Below, piece by piece: positions 1 through 9,056 of a stretch of DNA of 62,509 bases (position 1 is the stretch's first letter; each line of letters begins with the position of its first letter). Location of the stretch: the NCBI GenBank assembly GCA_001443445.1, contig LDXN01000010.1, positions 1 to 62,509 of the forward strand. The letters are read 5' to 3'. Both the position numbers and the translations under genes were made by a program. The notes beneath the pieces were generated by a model. It was not told the origin of the DNA. It saw nothing but the letters and a program-made list of their open reading frames with translations, and made no database searches. The stretch is from Candidatus Dadabacteria bacterium CSP1-2 (GTDB lineage Bacteria; Desulfobacterota_D; UBA1144; Nemesobacterales; CSP1-2).

Positions 1-2
1 TT

Positions 3-248
3 CTTTATGGTTCCTTAGAAACTATACGAAGAAAATTTGAACTAGTTATTGCGAATATAGTAACAGATGAACTGCTTCGTATGCGAGAAGATATTAAATC
101 TTTAATTGACGATGAGGGATTGCTCTTGGTTTCGGGGATCTCTGAGTTAAAAAAAGACAAGGCATTATCAGGGTTTACAGACATTGGGTTTAGTTTCAAT
201 AAGGAATTTATAGAAGGTGGTTGGGTTGCTATGTTGTTAAACTTATAG
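3..248 (+). CDS. prmA: Ribosomal protein L11 methyltransferase, C-terminal part (5' end outside window)
   Basis: The reading frame is open from base 3 to the stop at 246-248 and encodes about 81 residues. It contains FELVIANIVTDELLRM, which fits the PrmA motif with the conserved Ala-Asn after the SAM-binding core. A GLLLVSGI strand and a terminal GGWVAMLLN strand follow, as in class I methyltransferases of this family. PrmA trimethylates ribosomal protein L11 in the cytoplasm. Only the C-terminal third is visible because the gene starts upstream of the window. An opposite-strand open frame over the same bases has no recognisable content. The family assignment is good but rests on a short stretch. 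Confidence 0.72.
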   Translation, partial: LYGSLETIRRKFELVIANIVTDELLRMREDIKSLIDDEGLLLVSGISELKKDKALSGFTDIGFSFNKEFIEGGWVAMLLNL

Positions 249-310
249 GGTAAATTCAACTCTCCTTATTTACTTTTTTCTCAATTTTAAATAATCTATT
301 TGTACTTAAA

Positions 311-1312
311 ATGATACTTTCACTTGCTAAAAGGTACGGCTTGATTTTAAACACTATCCTTACAGGTGTACTCCTATGTTCTATGGGTACACACCTTTTG
401 GAAGCTAAGGAAGAGAATCCGGGTCCCTACTCAATAAATATCGGTGATGGTGCAATCGATAGAGTAAGCGGCGTAAAATCATCCCCTTCACGTAAATCAT
501 ATGATGTGATTGTAAAAAATAGCGTTTTTAAAAGAGGGAAATCCGTTCAATACGGTAAAGATTCACTTTTGGTTGATTTTTCGACAACCAAGCTAACTTT
601 AACTCTACTCGGAACAGTTAATGGAAAAGGATCCTCAACTGCTATAATTAAGAACCCCACTACAGGCAAGATTAGTTCCTACCAACAGGGGGAATCAATT
701 GATCTGATCAATACAGAACAGGTTAAGCTAGTTGAGATTTCAAAATGCACGGTTATGATTGAAAGAAACGATAGATATGAGACAATCAGTTGTAATAATG
801 GGTATGTGAGTGAAGCTCCAAAACATGCTCTTATTACTCCTCTTGCAAGATATAAGATAATCACTACATCTGGCAAACAATACAAAGAATTATATATATC
901 TAAATCTAAGTACGAAGATGAAATTCAAATTTCCAGCGAAAAATATGGAGTAGACCCAGACCTCGTTAAAGCAGTTATTAAGGTTGAATCCAATTTCAAC
1001 CCAAACGCCATTTCATCTAAGAACGCCATGGGGATTATGCAGCTTGTGCCTGAAACTGCTAAAGACTATAAAGTAGATGATCCATTTGATCCTGAAGATA
1101 ATATTGATGGCGGTGTGAGGGTTTTAAGAGACTTGATGGGTTATTTTAACAATAATCTAAAGCTCGCTTTAGCTGCATACAATGCAGGTAAAGGAGCAGT
1201 GATAAAATACGGCTTTAAAATCCCACCTTACATTGAAACTATAAACTATGTTGAGAGGGTGCTAGGTCATTATAATCTCCTTAAATTGGATAGGTATAAT
1301 GGCGAAAGATGA
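311..1312 (+). CDS. Lytic transglycosylase with N-terminal GspC-like homology region
   Basis: The protein has 333 aa. Residues about 8-32 form a hydrophobic export signal or anchor. Residues about 63-161 resemble the homology region of type II secretion protein GspC, with LTLLGTV, then AIIKNPTTGKISSYQQGESI, then a V-x-I strand. Residues about 205-325 are a classic SLT domain: catalytic Glu226 in VESNFNP, GIMQL at 241-245 and AAYNAG at 288-293. It should cleave peptidoglycan glycan strands with release of 1,6-anhydro-muropeptides in the periplasm. The fusion suggests local wall opening linked to an envelope machine, but no secretion genes are adjacent. The SLT call is firm; the GspC-like call is by eye. 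Confidence 0.85.
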   Translation: MILSLAKRYGLILNTILTGVLLCSMGTHLLEAKEENPGPYSINIGDGAIDRVSGVKSSPSRKSYDVIVKNSVFKRGKSVQYGKDSLLVDFSTTKLTLTLLGTVNGKGSSTAIIKNPTTGKISSYQQGESIDLINTEQVKLVEISKCTVMIERNDRYETISCNNGYVSEAPKHALITPLARYKIITTSGKQYKELYISKSKYEDEIQISSEKYGVDPDLVKAVIKVESNFNPNAISSKNAMGIMQLVPETAKDYKVDDPFDPEDNIDGGVRVLRDLMGYFNNNLKLALAAYNAGKGAVIKYGFKIPPYIETINYVERVLGHYNLLKLDRYNGER

Positions 1313-1390
1313 GTTTACATAAACATAAAAGATTAAAGTTTTACTAAGATAAATCTCTAATCTATTTAAAAACATCAATAATTTTAATCC

Positions 1391-1413
1391 TTTAGACAGT
1401 TCCAACGTCTAAA
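1391..1413. other. Small hairpin downstream of the transglycosylase gene
   Basis: TTTAGAC at 1391-1397 pairs with GTCTAAA at 1407-1413 across a 9-base loop. It lies between two plus-strand genes and has no proper T-tract, so it may be a weak terminator or chance. The remaining 1313-1536 gap is A+T-rich and shows no gene. Confidence 0.3.
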
Positions 1414-1536
1414 ATTTAGGGAGAATAAATATTAAAAAAATGTGGAAATTCACAAATCATGCATTATCATATTAACACTGCTAACTAATTACTCTTAATT
1501 TGGAAAGATATAGAAACGCTGTTGAGGAGACCTAAT

Positions 1537-1938
1537 ATGAAAAAGAATGCATTAGTAATTTTATTTTCAATCTTCATTATATTACTATTTTCAAACTTCA
1601 ATCTTGCAGATAGTACGGAGAAATCGGGTGCCGATACTATAGAGATATCGATAAAAGGGGTTATATCAAACCCAAAATACTATGATGGTAAAAATATAAC
1701 GATCGAGGGGGAAGTGGAAAAGGTTCACCATATGACTTACTTTTCTGGTGATCCATACACGCTATTACGCTTACATGATGGCGAGCATAACAAAATAGGT
1801 GTTTACTCTAAAGGTAATCTTTCAATAAATGAAGGGGCTAAAATAAGGGTCACTGGAATATTTAAAAAAGAAAAAGGTAACTTTCTTATCAAATTTAAAA
1901 ATGTGATAAAGGCAAAACAGGTTGAAAAGATTGTTTAA
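1537..1938 (+). CDS. Secreted OB-fold-like small protein
   Basis: The protein has 133 aa starting at ATG 1537, which has a GAGGAG ribosome binding site 7 bases upstream. A TTG at 1522 would only add RRPN. Residues about 4-24 form a signal peptide. The mature part carries YYDGKNITIEGEV and INEGAKIRVTGIFKK, the strand pattern of bacterial OB-fold (tRNA_anti-like) periplasmic proteins, which resembles CcmE-type folds. No haem-binding His motif of CcmE is evident, so that function is not claimed. It sits between the transglycosylase and the AsmA-like gene on the same strand. The likely location is periplasmic and the exact role is unknown. Confidence 0.65.
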   Translation: MKKNALVILFSIFIILLFSNFNLADSTEKSGADTIEISIKGVISNPKYYDGKNITIEGEVEKVHHMTYFSGDPYTLLRLHDGEHNKIGVYSKGNLSINEGAKIRVTGIFKKEKGNFLIKFKNVIKAKQVEKIV

Positions 1939-2052
1939 CTAGAAGGGCGACACTTCTTTAGTGATCTTATCTTATACTTTTGTTCTTCCTGATTTTGTAG
2001 ATACCAAAGGCTTTACTATTAAATCAGGATTTATCCAATATAATTACCCTAC

Positions 2053-3375
2053 ATGTCTTTTGCAAGAATCAGAATTACTAAAATATTTGTTTTCACGATT
2101 GCTATTCTTCTCCTTCTCACTTTTACTTCTTTTATTGTTCTATCTAGAGTAATCATTCCACAAAAGTTACATAGTTATATTGAAGAAGTCTTTGGAAATA
2201 AAGGTTATGAAATAGAGATAAAAAAAATAGGGTTTAATATCCTTTCTGGCGTCGTGGGAAATCAAGTAAAGGTTTCTCAAAAAAGTAACCCCGAGAGTCC
2301 AATAATAAGCGTTTCAAAAATAGAGGTTAAACCTGATTTATGGCCATCTCTTATTAAAGGGAAGATAAGAATAAGAGGAATCGAAATTCACAACCCTGTT
2401 ATTACATATTCAAAAGAGGAGCTGGAAAGACTAAAAAGGCACATAACGGAAATAATTGATATAAAAAAAAGAGAAGAAAGTAATTCTTTACACACCGAGG
2501 TTGAACACCTAGAAATTAATAATGCAGAGATCAAGCTTTCCCCTGAGCTATCTCTACACTCAGAAAAATTAATCGTTGACTTTTTAGATGCAGAATTAAA
2601 ACAAGAAAAAACAATAAATCTATCTGGTGTAATAAATATCCAAAATAACGAGATAGAACTAAAAGGACAAATTAAACCATTTTTAGATACGCCATTTATA
2701 GAAATAAAGTTAACTGTCAATGAATTAAATACGGGAATATTTTCAAACGCCTTTCAATCATCTGTTAAGCTTGATGCGGTTTCATTAGTTTCATTTCAAA
2801 TCTCAGATAAGATTACCTCTCAGGGAGTGGTAGATATTAAACCAAAAGGAGCCGATAGAGAAGAAGGTTCCCCTTTTTTCGGGAAAATGGAATATGACAT
2901 AACTTACGACGAGATTACAGAAAATGCTTCCGTTAATTCTCTCAGTCTAAACATTTATGATCTGATTCATGTTTCATTTGCAGGAGTTATAGAAAAATTA
3001 CTTGGAGATGGGGTTTTCAATCTAGAGGGTAAGGGAGAACAATTAAAACTGGAAAAAGTAGAAAAAATATCAAAATGGTTTCCTACTATCTCTCAGGTCA
3101 AATTTTCGGGCTCTGTTGATCCTAGTGATATAAAAATAGTTGGCTCGAAAAAAAATAAAGATGTAACTCTAAGTGGAAGAATTTCTCTTAACAGCGTTAA
3201 TATCAACGATAATAAATATGGCATTAACCTAAATGGGCTTGAAGGTATATTTGACTTCAAGAAATCATTAGACGATTACACAACTCGAGGCTTTCACGCG
3301 GAAGGGAAAGTGTCTTTGAGACAAGCTTCAACAAATATACTTAATATTAATAATGTATCTGGAAGGATGAACTAA
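2053..3375 (+). CDS. AsmA/YdbH-like envelope protein, N-terminal part (frameshifted)
   Basis: This 440-aa frame encodes an N-terminal membrane helix (about residues 8-32) followed by long beta-rich sequence. The pattern (IEIKKIGFNILSG, KIRIRGIEIHNPVI) is typical of AsmA/DUF748 proteins, which form periplasm-spanning lipid-transfer bridges. The frame ends abruptly at 3373-3375. Homologous-looking sequence continues at once in another frame from about 3363, so this is probably the first 40% of an approximately 1,110-residue protein. One extra A in GGAAGG near 3361-3366 would restore a single frame. It could be a real inactivating mutation or an assembly or sequencing error. The downstream YnbE/YdbL-like gene supports a YdbH-type identity. 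Confidence 0.8.
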   Translation: MSFARIRITKIFVFTIAILLLLTFTSFIVLSRVIIPQKLHSYIEEVFGNKGYEIEIKKIGFNILSGVVGNQVKVSQKSNPESPIISVSKIEVKPDLWPSLIKGKIRIRGIEIHNPVITYSKEELERLKRHITEIIDIKKREESNSLHTEVEHLEINNAEIKLSPELSLHSEKLIVDFLDAELKQEKTINLSGVINIQNNEIELKGQIKPFLDTPFIEIKLTVNELNTGIFSNAFQSSVKLDAVSLVSFQISDKITSQGVVDIKPKGADREEGSPFFGKMEYDITYDEITENASVNSLSLNIYDLIHVSFAGVIEKLLGDGVFNLEGKGEQLKLEKVEKISKWFPTISQVKFSGSVDPSDIKIVGSKKNKDVTLSGRISLNSVNINDNKYGINLNGLEGIFDFKKSLDDYTTRGFHAEGKVSLRQASTNILNINNVSGRMN

Positions 3376-3395
3376 CCTCGACGGAAAATGAGATT

Positions 3396-5399
3396 ATGCT
3401 AAAGAGCGATGGTTTATATTGGGGAAGTTTTTCAAATAATGTAGTCAAATCAGGAAAAGGACAATTAAAAGGACTGGTATTTAACCTAGATGAAAATAAT
3501 GATTGGAGCTTGAATGTGTCTTCAAATGGATCAGAGCTTCTAGTATTTGATGAGGGGTTCAGCTTCAAAAGTTATCAAGCAGAAATTAATAAAGATAAAA
3601 ATGGAAAATCAGGTATTTCGGGGACCGTAATAGGAAAAGATGCTAACTATAAAGATATTTTCTTTCCAAATATCTATGCTGAGTTAAACCTCAATGACGA
3701 CGTATTAAAACTTACAAATGTAAAGATGCAAATTAGAAGGTATGGAGAATTTAGAACAAAAAATCTGAGTGCAGTTTTAAATCAAGGGAAAGGTGTTCCC
3801 TACAAGCTTGAATTCACACAAGGAAGCTTCACTGGACTAAATAAGAATATTGAGTCAAAGGGCATCGGAGGAAAATTTGATTTTTATATAGATAAAAGTA
3901 AGATCCGCTGGAATGGGATTATATTCATTAATGAATCCAATTTTTACAAATCTAAGTTAACAAATTTATCTTTTAAGATAAAACCTTCTAGGGATGCCTT
4001 TAGTTTAGAAAAAATTTCAGGAAGGTTTCTTGGTGGTAATTTAAAAGGGAGTGCGTTGATAAGAAGGATCGAGTCTTCTACTATTTTTTCTTCCCAGCTC
4101 GAATTTGAAAATGCTTTTATTCATTCAGATAAATTCGAGCTATCTCTAGGAAGAGTAGACATTGAATACAAAGGAGAATTAGGGAAAAGTCTTCTTCCAC
4201 AAGGAAGTGGGAGAGTTAAGTTAAGTGACTTAATGATAGGTAATTTTGATAAAGCTACGGCAATTGGCGTACAAATTGAACTTAAAACAGTTGGCGAAAC
4301 TTTTATCATAGAAAATGGGTTTATACAGGATAAGGGAAGGGCGAAGGTTCACTTCACAGGCAGAATGGAAAACTCTTTAAACGGAAATAGGAGGCTTCAC
4401 CTCGATATACTGGATTTTCCCTTAGTGCTAATCAAGGCAATCTTTGCTCCTCTACTACCCAAAGTCATAAGTGATGGTCAGGTTAAAGGAAGTGCTAGCT
4501 TATCCTTAACTTCAAATCACTTTCTTCAAGAAGAATATTCATTTGATGGAAGATTATCTATAAAAGGCGTTTCCTTCACAGGTAGGTATAACGATAATTA
4601 TTTTTATATTAATGGAATAAATGGAACAATCTTGTTAAAGGATAAAATCAAACTAGAAAACCCTCTAGCCTCTTTAATGGGAGAACGCTTAACACTGGAT
4701 CAAAGGGTATTTAGAGGCTTTATAGATGCCGTTACCCCAGATTATCTGAATAAAGAAGGGGAATTTCTAAGTATTAGAGAAGTAGAATATGGATTTTTAA
4801 GAATTGAGGATATAGAATGTGAAGTCGAGTTGGATAAAAGTAAACTCAATATAAAACGGTTTGAATCCACACTTTATAAAGGCAGAGTATTTGGCACAAG
4901 TTTAATGGATTTTAGTGGAGGAGGACCTGAATATAATACCTCACTTTTGTTTAAAGGTATAAGCTTACAGAGTATTACAGACAGCATACCTTCAATCAAG
5001 GACTATATTACAGGTAGAATAAACGGAATTATTTGGCTCACTGGGAATGGTACAAAACTCAACACTATTGATGGGCCTTTTCATTTTTGGGATATCAAGT
5101 CGAAAGATGAGGATAGAAGAATAGGGAAGGCGTTTCTAAAACATCTCGGCGCAAAGGAAAAATTCTTTTTTGGAACATCACATAAATATGATAATGCCGA
5201 GATTAACGGTTATGTAAAAGACGGTGTGATTACGTTTAAAGAGCTTGACATATCGCACAGCATCTTCGGCATTAAGACTCTGTCTGTTAAGGTAGACGAA
5301 AAAAGAAATTCCATATCTGCAGCGCATTTTCTTTCAGTTGTAAGAGAAATGGCAAGGAGGGCTGGTGCTGGAAGTCTTAAAATCAAATTTGAAAACTAA
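3396..5399 (+). CDS. AsmA/YdbH-like envelope protein, C-terminal part (frameshifted)
   Basis: This 667-aa frame from ATG 3396 stays open back to about 3363 (residues KDELTSTENEIM), where it would join the preceding fragment. It is beta-rich throughout. The last third contains DGQVKGSASLSL, a second repeat beginning DYITGRINGIIWLTGNG, and an ending ISHSIFGIKTLSVKVDE, which matches the C-terminal AsmA-like region of YdbH/TamB-type proteins. There is no signal peptide of its own, so it could not reach the periplasm if translated separately. This argues that the two frames are halves of one gene. It is followed after 16 bases by the lipoprotein gene at 5416. In E. coli, YdbH bridges inner and outer membranes for phospholipid movement. 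Confidence 0.8.
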   Translation: MLKSDGLYWGSFSNNVVKSGKGQLKGLVFNLDENNDWSLNVSSNGSELLVFDEGFSFKSYQAEINKDKNGKSGISGTVIGKDANYKDIFFPNIYAELNLNDDVLKLTNVKMQIRRYGEFRTKNLSAVLNQGKGVPYKLEFTQGSFTGLNKNIESKGIGGKFDFYIDKSKIRWNGIIFINESNFYKSKLTNLSFKIKPSRDAFSLEKISGRFLGGNLKGSALIRRIESSTIFSSQLEFENAFIHSDKFELSLGRVDIEYKGELGKSLLPQGSGRVKLSDLMIGNFDKATAIGVQIELKTVGETFIIENGFIQDKGRAKVHFTGRMENSLNGNRRLHLDILDFPLVLIKAIFAPLLPKVISDGQVKGSASLSLTSNHFLQEEYSFDGRLSIKGVSFTGRYNDNYFYINGINGTILLKDKIKLENPLASLMGERLTLDQRVFRGFIDAVTPDYLNKEGEFLSIREVEYGFLRIEDIECEVELDKSKLNIKRFESTLYKGRVFGTSLMDFSGGGPEYNTSLLFKGISLQSITDSIPSIKDYITGRINGIIWLTGNGTKLNTIDGPFHFWDIKSKDEDRRIGKAFLKHLGAKEKFFFGTSHKYDNAEINGYVKDGVITFKELDISHSIFGIKTLSVKVDEKRNSISAAHFLSVVREMARRAGAGSLKIKFEN

Positions 5400-5415
5400 T
5401 TAAGAGAGGTAAAAA

Positions 5416-6123
5416 ATGACAAAGGTGACAGGAACGCTAATTCAAGTTTTTATAGTAACATTATCTTTTTACCTTTTTTCTTGCGCAACCGTAACGGTAA
5501 ACGTCTACTTTCCTGCAGAAGAGGTACGACAGGCTTATGAAACATTAGAAGAGGAACTTCTAAAACCACCTCAAGAAGAAACCCCAGGAACTGAGAAAGC
5601 TCCTAAACAAGGTGAGGTAGAGAAAAAACCTCAGTCCCTTCTTAAGTACCCTGATAAGCCACAGCTTCAATCTAGAAGGTTAATTATTCTTAAGAGAAAA
5701 TTCACTCTTGACCTAAGCAAATTTGTGTGGGCACAGGATAATCTTGACAGAGAACTTGTAAATGAAATCAGAAATATGCCGGATGTAGTGCAAGCATACA
5801 GGAATAGAGGGGGGCGCATTGATGTCATAAACAATATGTTATCACAGGGCAAGGTTGGAATAGGGAATAAAGGACTTCTAGTGCTAAGGGGCGATCTCAC
5901 AAATGAAGAAAAGGCAGATTTCAATGCGGAGAATAAAGATAGAGAAACAATTATCGAGGGGATGGCTACGGCTATTGTTAAGATTAATAACATTGATCCA
6001 ACTCCTAAAAATATAAAAAAGGTGATTCCCGAAGCAGCAGAGCAGTTTGCTGCTGTTAGAAGAAATGAAGCTCAACCTGGATGGTGGATTCAGCTTCCTG
6101 ACGGTAGGTGGGCGCTAAAATGA
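5416..6123 (+). CDS. YnbE/YdbL-like fused lipoprotein (DUF1318)
   Basis: The protein has 235 aa and an AGAGAGG ribosome binding site. A signal sequence ends in LFSC with lipidation Cys23, followed directly by TVTVNVYFPAEEVRQA, a short beta-strand like that of the small lipoprotein YnbE. A Pro/Glu-rich linker follows (about 45-95). Residues about 118-235 match DUF1318 (YdbL): R-x-x-G-R-I-D, GNKGLLVLRG, AENKDRETIIEGMA and a terminal PGWWIQLPDGRWALK. In E. coli, ynbE and ydbL are separate genes beside ydbH; YnbE caps the YdbH bridge at the outer membrane and YdbL modulates it. Here both appear in one polypeptide directly after the AsmA-like gene. Confidence 0.78.
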   Translation: MTKVTGTLIQVFIVTLSFYLFSCATVTVNVYFPAEEVRQAYETLEEELLKPPQEETPGTEKAPKQGEVEKKPQSLLKYPDKPQLQSRRLIILKRKFTLDLSKFVWAQDNLDRELVNEIRNMPDVVQAYRNRGGRIDVINNMLSQGKVGIGNKGLLVLRGDLTNEEKADFNAENKDRETIIEGMATAIVKINNIDPTPKNIKKVIPEAAEQFAAVRRNEAQPGWWIQLPDGRWALK

Positions 6124-6148
6124 AACATCTTATGCTATTGAATGGATA

Positions 6149-7159
6149 ATGAGTAGCCCGTATAAGATCGGTATTGTAATCCCTTACTGGAGCAATATCA
6201 CCAAAACAGAACTCATCGAAATCGCAAGGCTTGCAGAAGAGCTTGGTTACAACTCTATCTGGGTTCCTGAGATGTGGGGGAGAGACGCCTTCTCACTTCT
6301 CACACTCCTTGCTCTTAATACAAAAACGGTAAAACTCGGAACAGGGATTGTATCCGTATTTAGCCGGACACCAGCCGTCATTGCTCAGACAATTGCGACA
6401 CTCGATGAAATTTCAGAAGGACGGATGATCCTAGGACTAGGGACAAGCGGTCCTATAGTTATAAAAGACTGGCATGGATTAGATTTTGAGAAACCCCTTC
6501 AGAGAACAAGAGAATATGTAGAAATCATAAGGATAATCTTAATTGGAGAAAGGGTTAATTATGAGGGAGAGATATTTAAACTCAAAAATTTTCGTCTTCT
6601 GTTTACACCTATAAGAAAGAATATTCCTATTTATATAGCTTCACTTGGACCCAAAAACGTTCGGCTTACTGGAGAACTAGCGGATGGGTGGATTCCTTTC
6701 TTAGTTCCACTTGAGTTTCTTCGAGATGCAAGAAAGGAGCTTGAATCTGGAGCAAAGGCTAAGGGAAGGGATTTAGATCAAATCATGGTGTGTCCTTATA
6801 TTCCTGCGTGCATATCTAGAGATGTTGACTCATCAAAAAGAGTGGTTCAAGAACACATAGCTTACTACTTAGGAGGAATGGGAGCATTTTACTATGAGAT
6901 GATAAGTAGATACGGATTTCAAGATGAGGCAAATCTTATCGTGGAAGCATGGAAAAGAGGGAGCAAAAATCAAGCAGTTCAAGGTGTAAGTGATACTATG
7001 CTAAATTCGATTGCAATAGTTGGGACTAAAGACGAGGGCAAGAAAAAACTAAAAGAATACATACAGGCTGGAGCAGATTTACCAATACTTATTTTCCCAC
7101 CTAAATCATCTCGTGATATGGTAAAAGAAACGATTAGAGAACTCGCACCGGGGAGTTAG
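6149..7159 (+). CDS. LLM-class flavin/F420-dependent oxidoreductase
   Basis: The protein has 336 aa. It has the luciferase-like TIM-barrel signature: KIGIVIPYWSN at the start, then AEELGYNSIWVPEMWGRDAF, VKLGTGIVSVFSRTPAVIAQ and EGRMILGLGTSGP. PIYIASLGPKNVRLTGELADGW follows near residue 165. Members use FMN or F420 as hydride donor, often with coenzyme-A or pterin-like substrates, and act in the cytoplasm. The substrate cannot be told from sequence. ATG 6149 lies 26 bases after the lipoprotein gene with only a weak ribosome binding site. It converges with the minus-strand gene at 7175, leaving a 15-base gap. Confidence 0.85.
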   Translation: MSSPYKIGIVIPYWSNITKTELIEIARLAEELGYNSIWVPEMWGRDAFSLLTLLALNTKTVKLGTGIVSVFSRTPAVIAQTIATLDEISEGRMILGLGTSGPIVIKDWHGLDFEKPLQRTREYVEIIRIILIGERVNYEGEIFKLKNFRLLFTPIRKNIPIYIASLGPKNVRLTGELADGWIPFLVPLEFLRDARKELESGAKAKGRDLDQIMVCPYIPACISRDVDSSKRVVQEHIAYYLGGMGAFYYEMISRYGFQDEANLIVEAWKRGSKNQAVQGVSDTMLNSIAIVGTKDEGKKKLKEYIQAGADLPILIFPPKSSRDMVKETIRELAPGS

Positions 7160-7174
7160 TGAGAAAATATCCCG

Positions 7175-8776
7175 CTAGTTTGAAATCTTATCGGCAAAAT
7201 AAACTTGGTTAAAGAAAACCATACCAAGTGGATTGAGGTTAAGACCGACCACATAAGGTTTTATCATACTCTGTTGAATTGATCTCAGGATAGGGGCAAT
7301 TGGAACATCTGTCTCGGTTAGAATTTTCTGTGCTTCTTTATAAAGAGCGACACGTTTTTCAGGATTCTCTTCTACAGCCGCTTTCTCTACAAGTTCATCG
7401 TATAGTTTGTTACACCATCTTGTTTCGTTGTTTCCGCTGTTACACTCAAAGAGGTTCATAAAATTATGTGGGTCAGGGAAATCCGCACCCCAGTTGGCGC
7501 GAAACACCTGGGGAGGGTCAGTGTCAAGTGTGCTTAGATATACCTTCCATTCCTGATTCTGGAGTTCTACATCTACTCCTAGATACCTCTTCCACATGCT
7601 TTGTAGAGCCTCAGATACGATTCTATTACTTCCGACGTCGGGATACAAAAAGACTACCTCCGGAAAACCATTTCCATCGGAGTATCCTGCTTCTGCAAGC
7701 CATGCCCTAGCCTGCTCGGGATTAAACTCGATTCCAATTTCAGAATCATATCCTAGCATTCCCTGAGGAATCCAAGAGGTTGTAGGAACTCCTGCACCCT
7801 GGATAAGCTCAGCAATCTTAGCCCTGTCTATAGCTGCGGAAAATGCGCGCCTTACGAGGGGATTATCAAATGGTGGCTTCTTTACATTAAACCCTATATA
7901 ATTCCCTCTGAACTGCGGCTCTGTGTTAAACTCTCGTGAAAGTCTCAGTCTTGGGACTTCAAGCGTTGGTATGCTTCTTCCGTCAATATAGTCAAGCTCT
8001 CCGCCTTCATAGAGGGCTAATGCCGATGTCGGGTTCTCATTCATTATCATTTCAACTTCGTTAAGTTTTGGCTTCCCCCCCCAGTAATTTGGGTTCTTAG
8101 TGAGCAAGATCTTTTCGTGATGACGCCAACTGGAGAGAAGGAATGGCCCTAGAGTGACTATATTCTTAGGTTCGGTCCATTTTAAGCCGTGTTTTTTAAC
8201 AACATCTTCTCTCATTGGAAAGGTTGACATGAAGGTAAGAAGGCTAAGGAAGTAAGAAGCCGGTCGCTTTAATTTCACTAGGAGGGTGTTGTCATCTAGC
8301 GCTTTTACACCGACCTTTTGGGAGTCATCCTCCTTGCCTGTATTATACTCCTCTGCGCCTTCAATATCATAAAGAAAATATGCATAATCTGCCCCTGTCT
8401 TAGGGTTTAGAAGACGCTTCCATGAGTATTCAAAATCCTTTGCCTTTAGGGGTCTTCCGTCGCTCCAGAATACATTTTTTCTTAAATGGAAAATTATCGT
8501 TTTTCCATCTTCGCTTATCTCCCAGCTCTCAGCAAGAGATGGCTCAGGTTTATAGTCTTTTCCAAACCTAGTAAGCCCGTCCATTATGTTAAGTATTATG
8601 GCGTATGAGGTACTATCTGTTGCAAGAGACCAATCAAGCGTAGGAGGCTCAGAGCCAATATTTATGTTAAGCGAATCTCTATTTGGTAAAACGATTGATA
8701 AAGATTCTTTTTCCCTGCCTTCACAGTGAAGTAAGATAATTGCAGGGATTAATAATGAAATAAGCCTACCAACCAT
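7175..8776 (-). CDS. Oligopeptide ABC transporter substrate-binding lipoprotein
   Basis: The protein has 533 aa in the OppA/SBP_bac_5 family. The signal peptide ends in ILLHC (lipidation Cys18). The mature protein has NINIGSEPPTLDWSLATDS, LAESWEISEDGKTIIFHLRKNVFWSDG and PLVRRAFSAAIDR, which are hallmark segments of peptide-binding proteins, and it is full length. It captures peptides in the periplasm for an OppBCDF-type importer. No permease or ATPase gene lies in the window, so it is an orphan component here. The start is an ATG with a poor ribosome binding site. The family call is secure and the ligand is unknown. Confidence 0.92.
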   Translation of the reverse strand: MVGRLISLLIPAIILLHCEGREKESLSIVLPNRDSLNINIGSEPPTLDWSLATDSTSYAIILNIMDGLTRFGKDYKPEPSLAESWEISEDGKTIIFHLRKNVFWSDGRPLKAKDFEYSWKRLLNPKTGADYAYFLYDIEGAEEYNTGKEDDSQKVGVKALDDNTLLVKLKRPASYFLSLLTFMSTFPMREDVVKKHGLKWTEPKNIVTLGPFLLSSWRHHEKILLTKNPNYWGGKPKLNEVEMIMNENPTSALALYEGGELDYIDGRSIPTLEVPRLRLSREFNTEPQFRGNYIGFNVKKPPFDNPLVRRAFSAAIDRAKIAELIQGAGVPTTSWIPQGMLGYDSEIGIEFNPEQARAWLAEAGYSDGNGFPEVVFLYPDVGSNRIVSEALQSMWKRYLGVDVELQNQEWKVYLSTLDTDPPQVFRANWGADFPDPHNFMNLFECNSGNNETRWCNKLYDELVEKAAVEENPEKRVALYKEAQKILTETDVPIAPILRSIQQSMIKPYVVGLNLNPLGMVFFNQVYFADKISN

Positions 8777-8912
8777 AAGATTATATTTATCATAACTTAA
8801 TTACCTTTGTCTACTGGTTTTTTAAAAAGTGGGTTCGGCATAACATTTTAAGTTCCGACAATATAGCGGAAACCTTCTGGTTTCTATAATATCTACAATA
8901 AATTTATCACTA

Positions 8913-8975
8913 TGTAGCGGCGACCTTTAGGTCGCCACATAAAAAGGACATGGAGGGCTGAAGCCCTCCTCTACA
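8913..8975. repeat. Twin-hairpin intergenic repeat
   Basis: Two hairpins lie in one unit bounded by TGTAG (8913-8917) and CTACA (8971-8975). The first pairs GGCGACCT (8919-8926) with AGGTCGCC. The second pairs GGAGGGCT (8952-8959) with AGCCCTCC. The unit sits upstream of the OppA-like gene and downstream of the NDUFA9-like gene, in a 280-base gap that otherwise holds no gene. Confidence 0.7.
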
Positions 8976-9056
8976 TTTAGAAGTCATTTCTTGAATTCGT
9001 ATCACGACGGGTGGTTCGACAAACTCATCTTGAGTTAGACAGAAATGATATATTTA

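Noticed and set aside
5-259. Minus-strand 84-codon open frame at window start
   Set aside because: The plus strand encodes the PrmA C-terminus; the opposite frame is a Ser-rich shadow without any motif.
1961-2152. 63-codon frame before the AsmA-like gene
   Set aside because: It overlaps the N-terminal membrane helix of the real gene in another frame and has no ribosome binding site.
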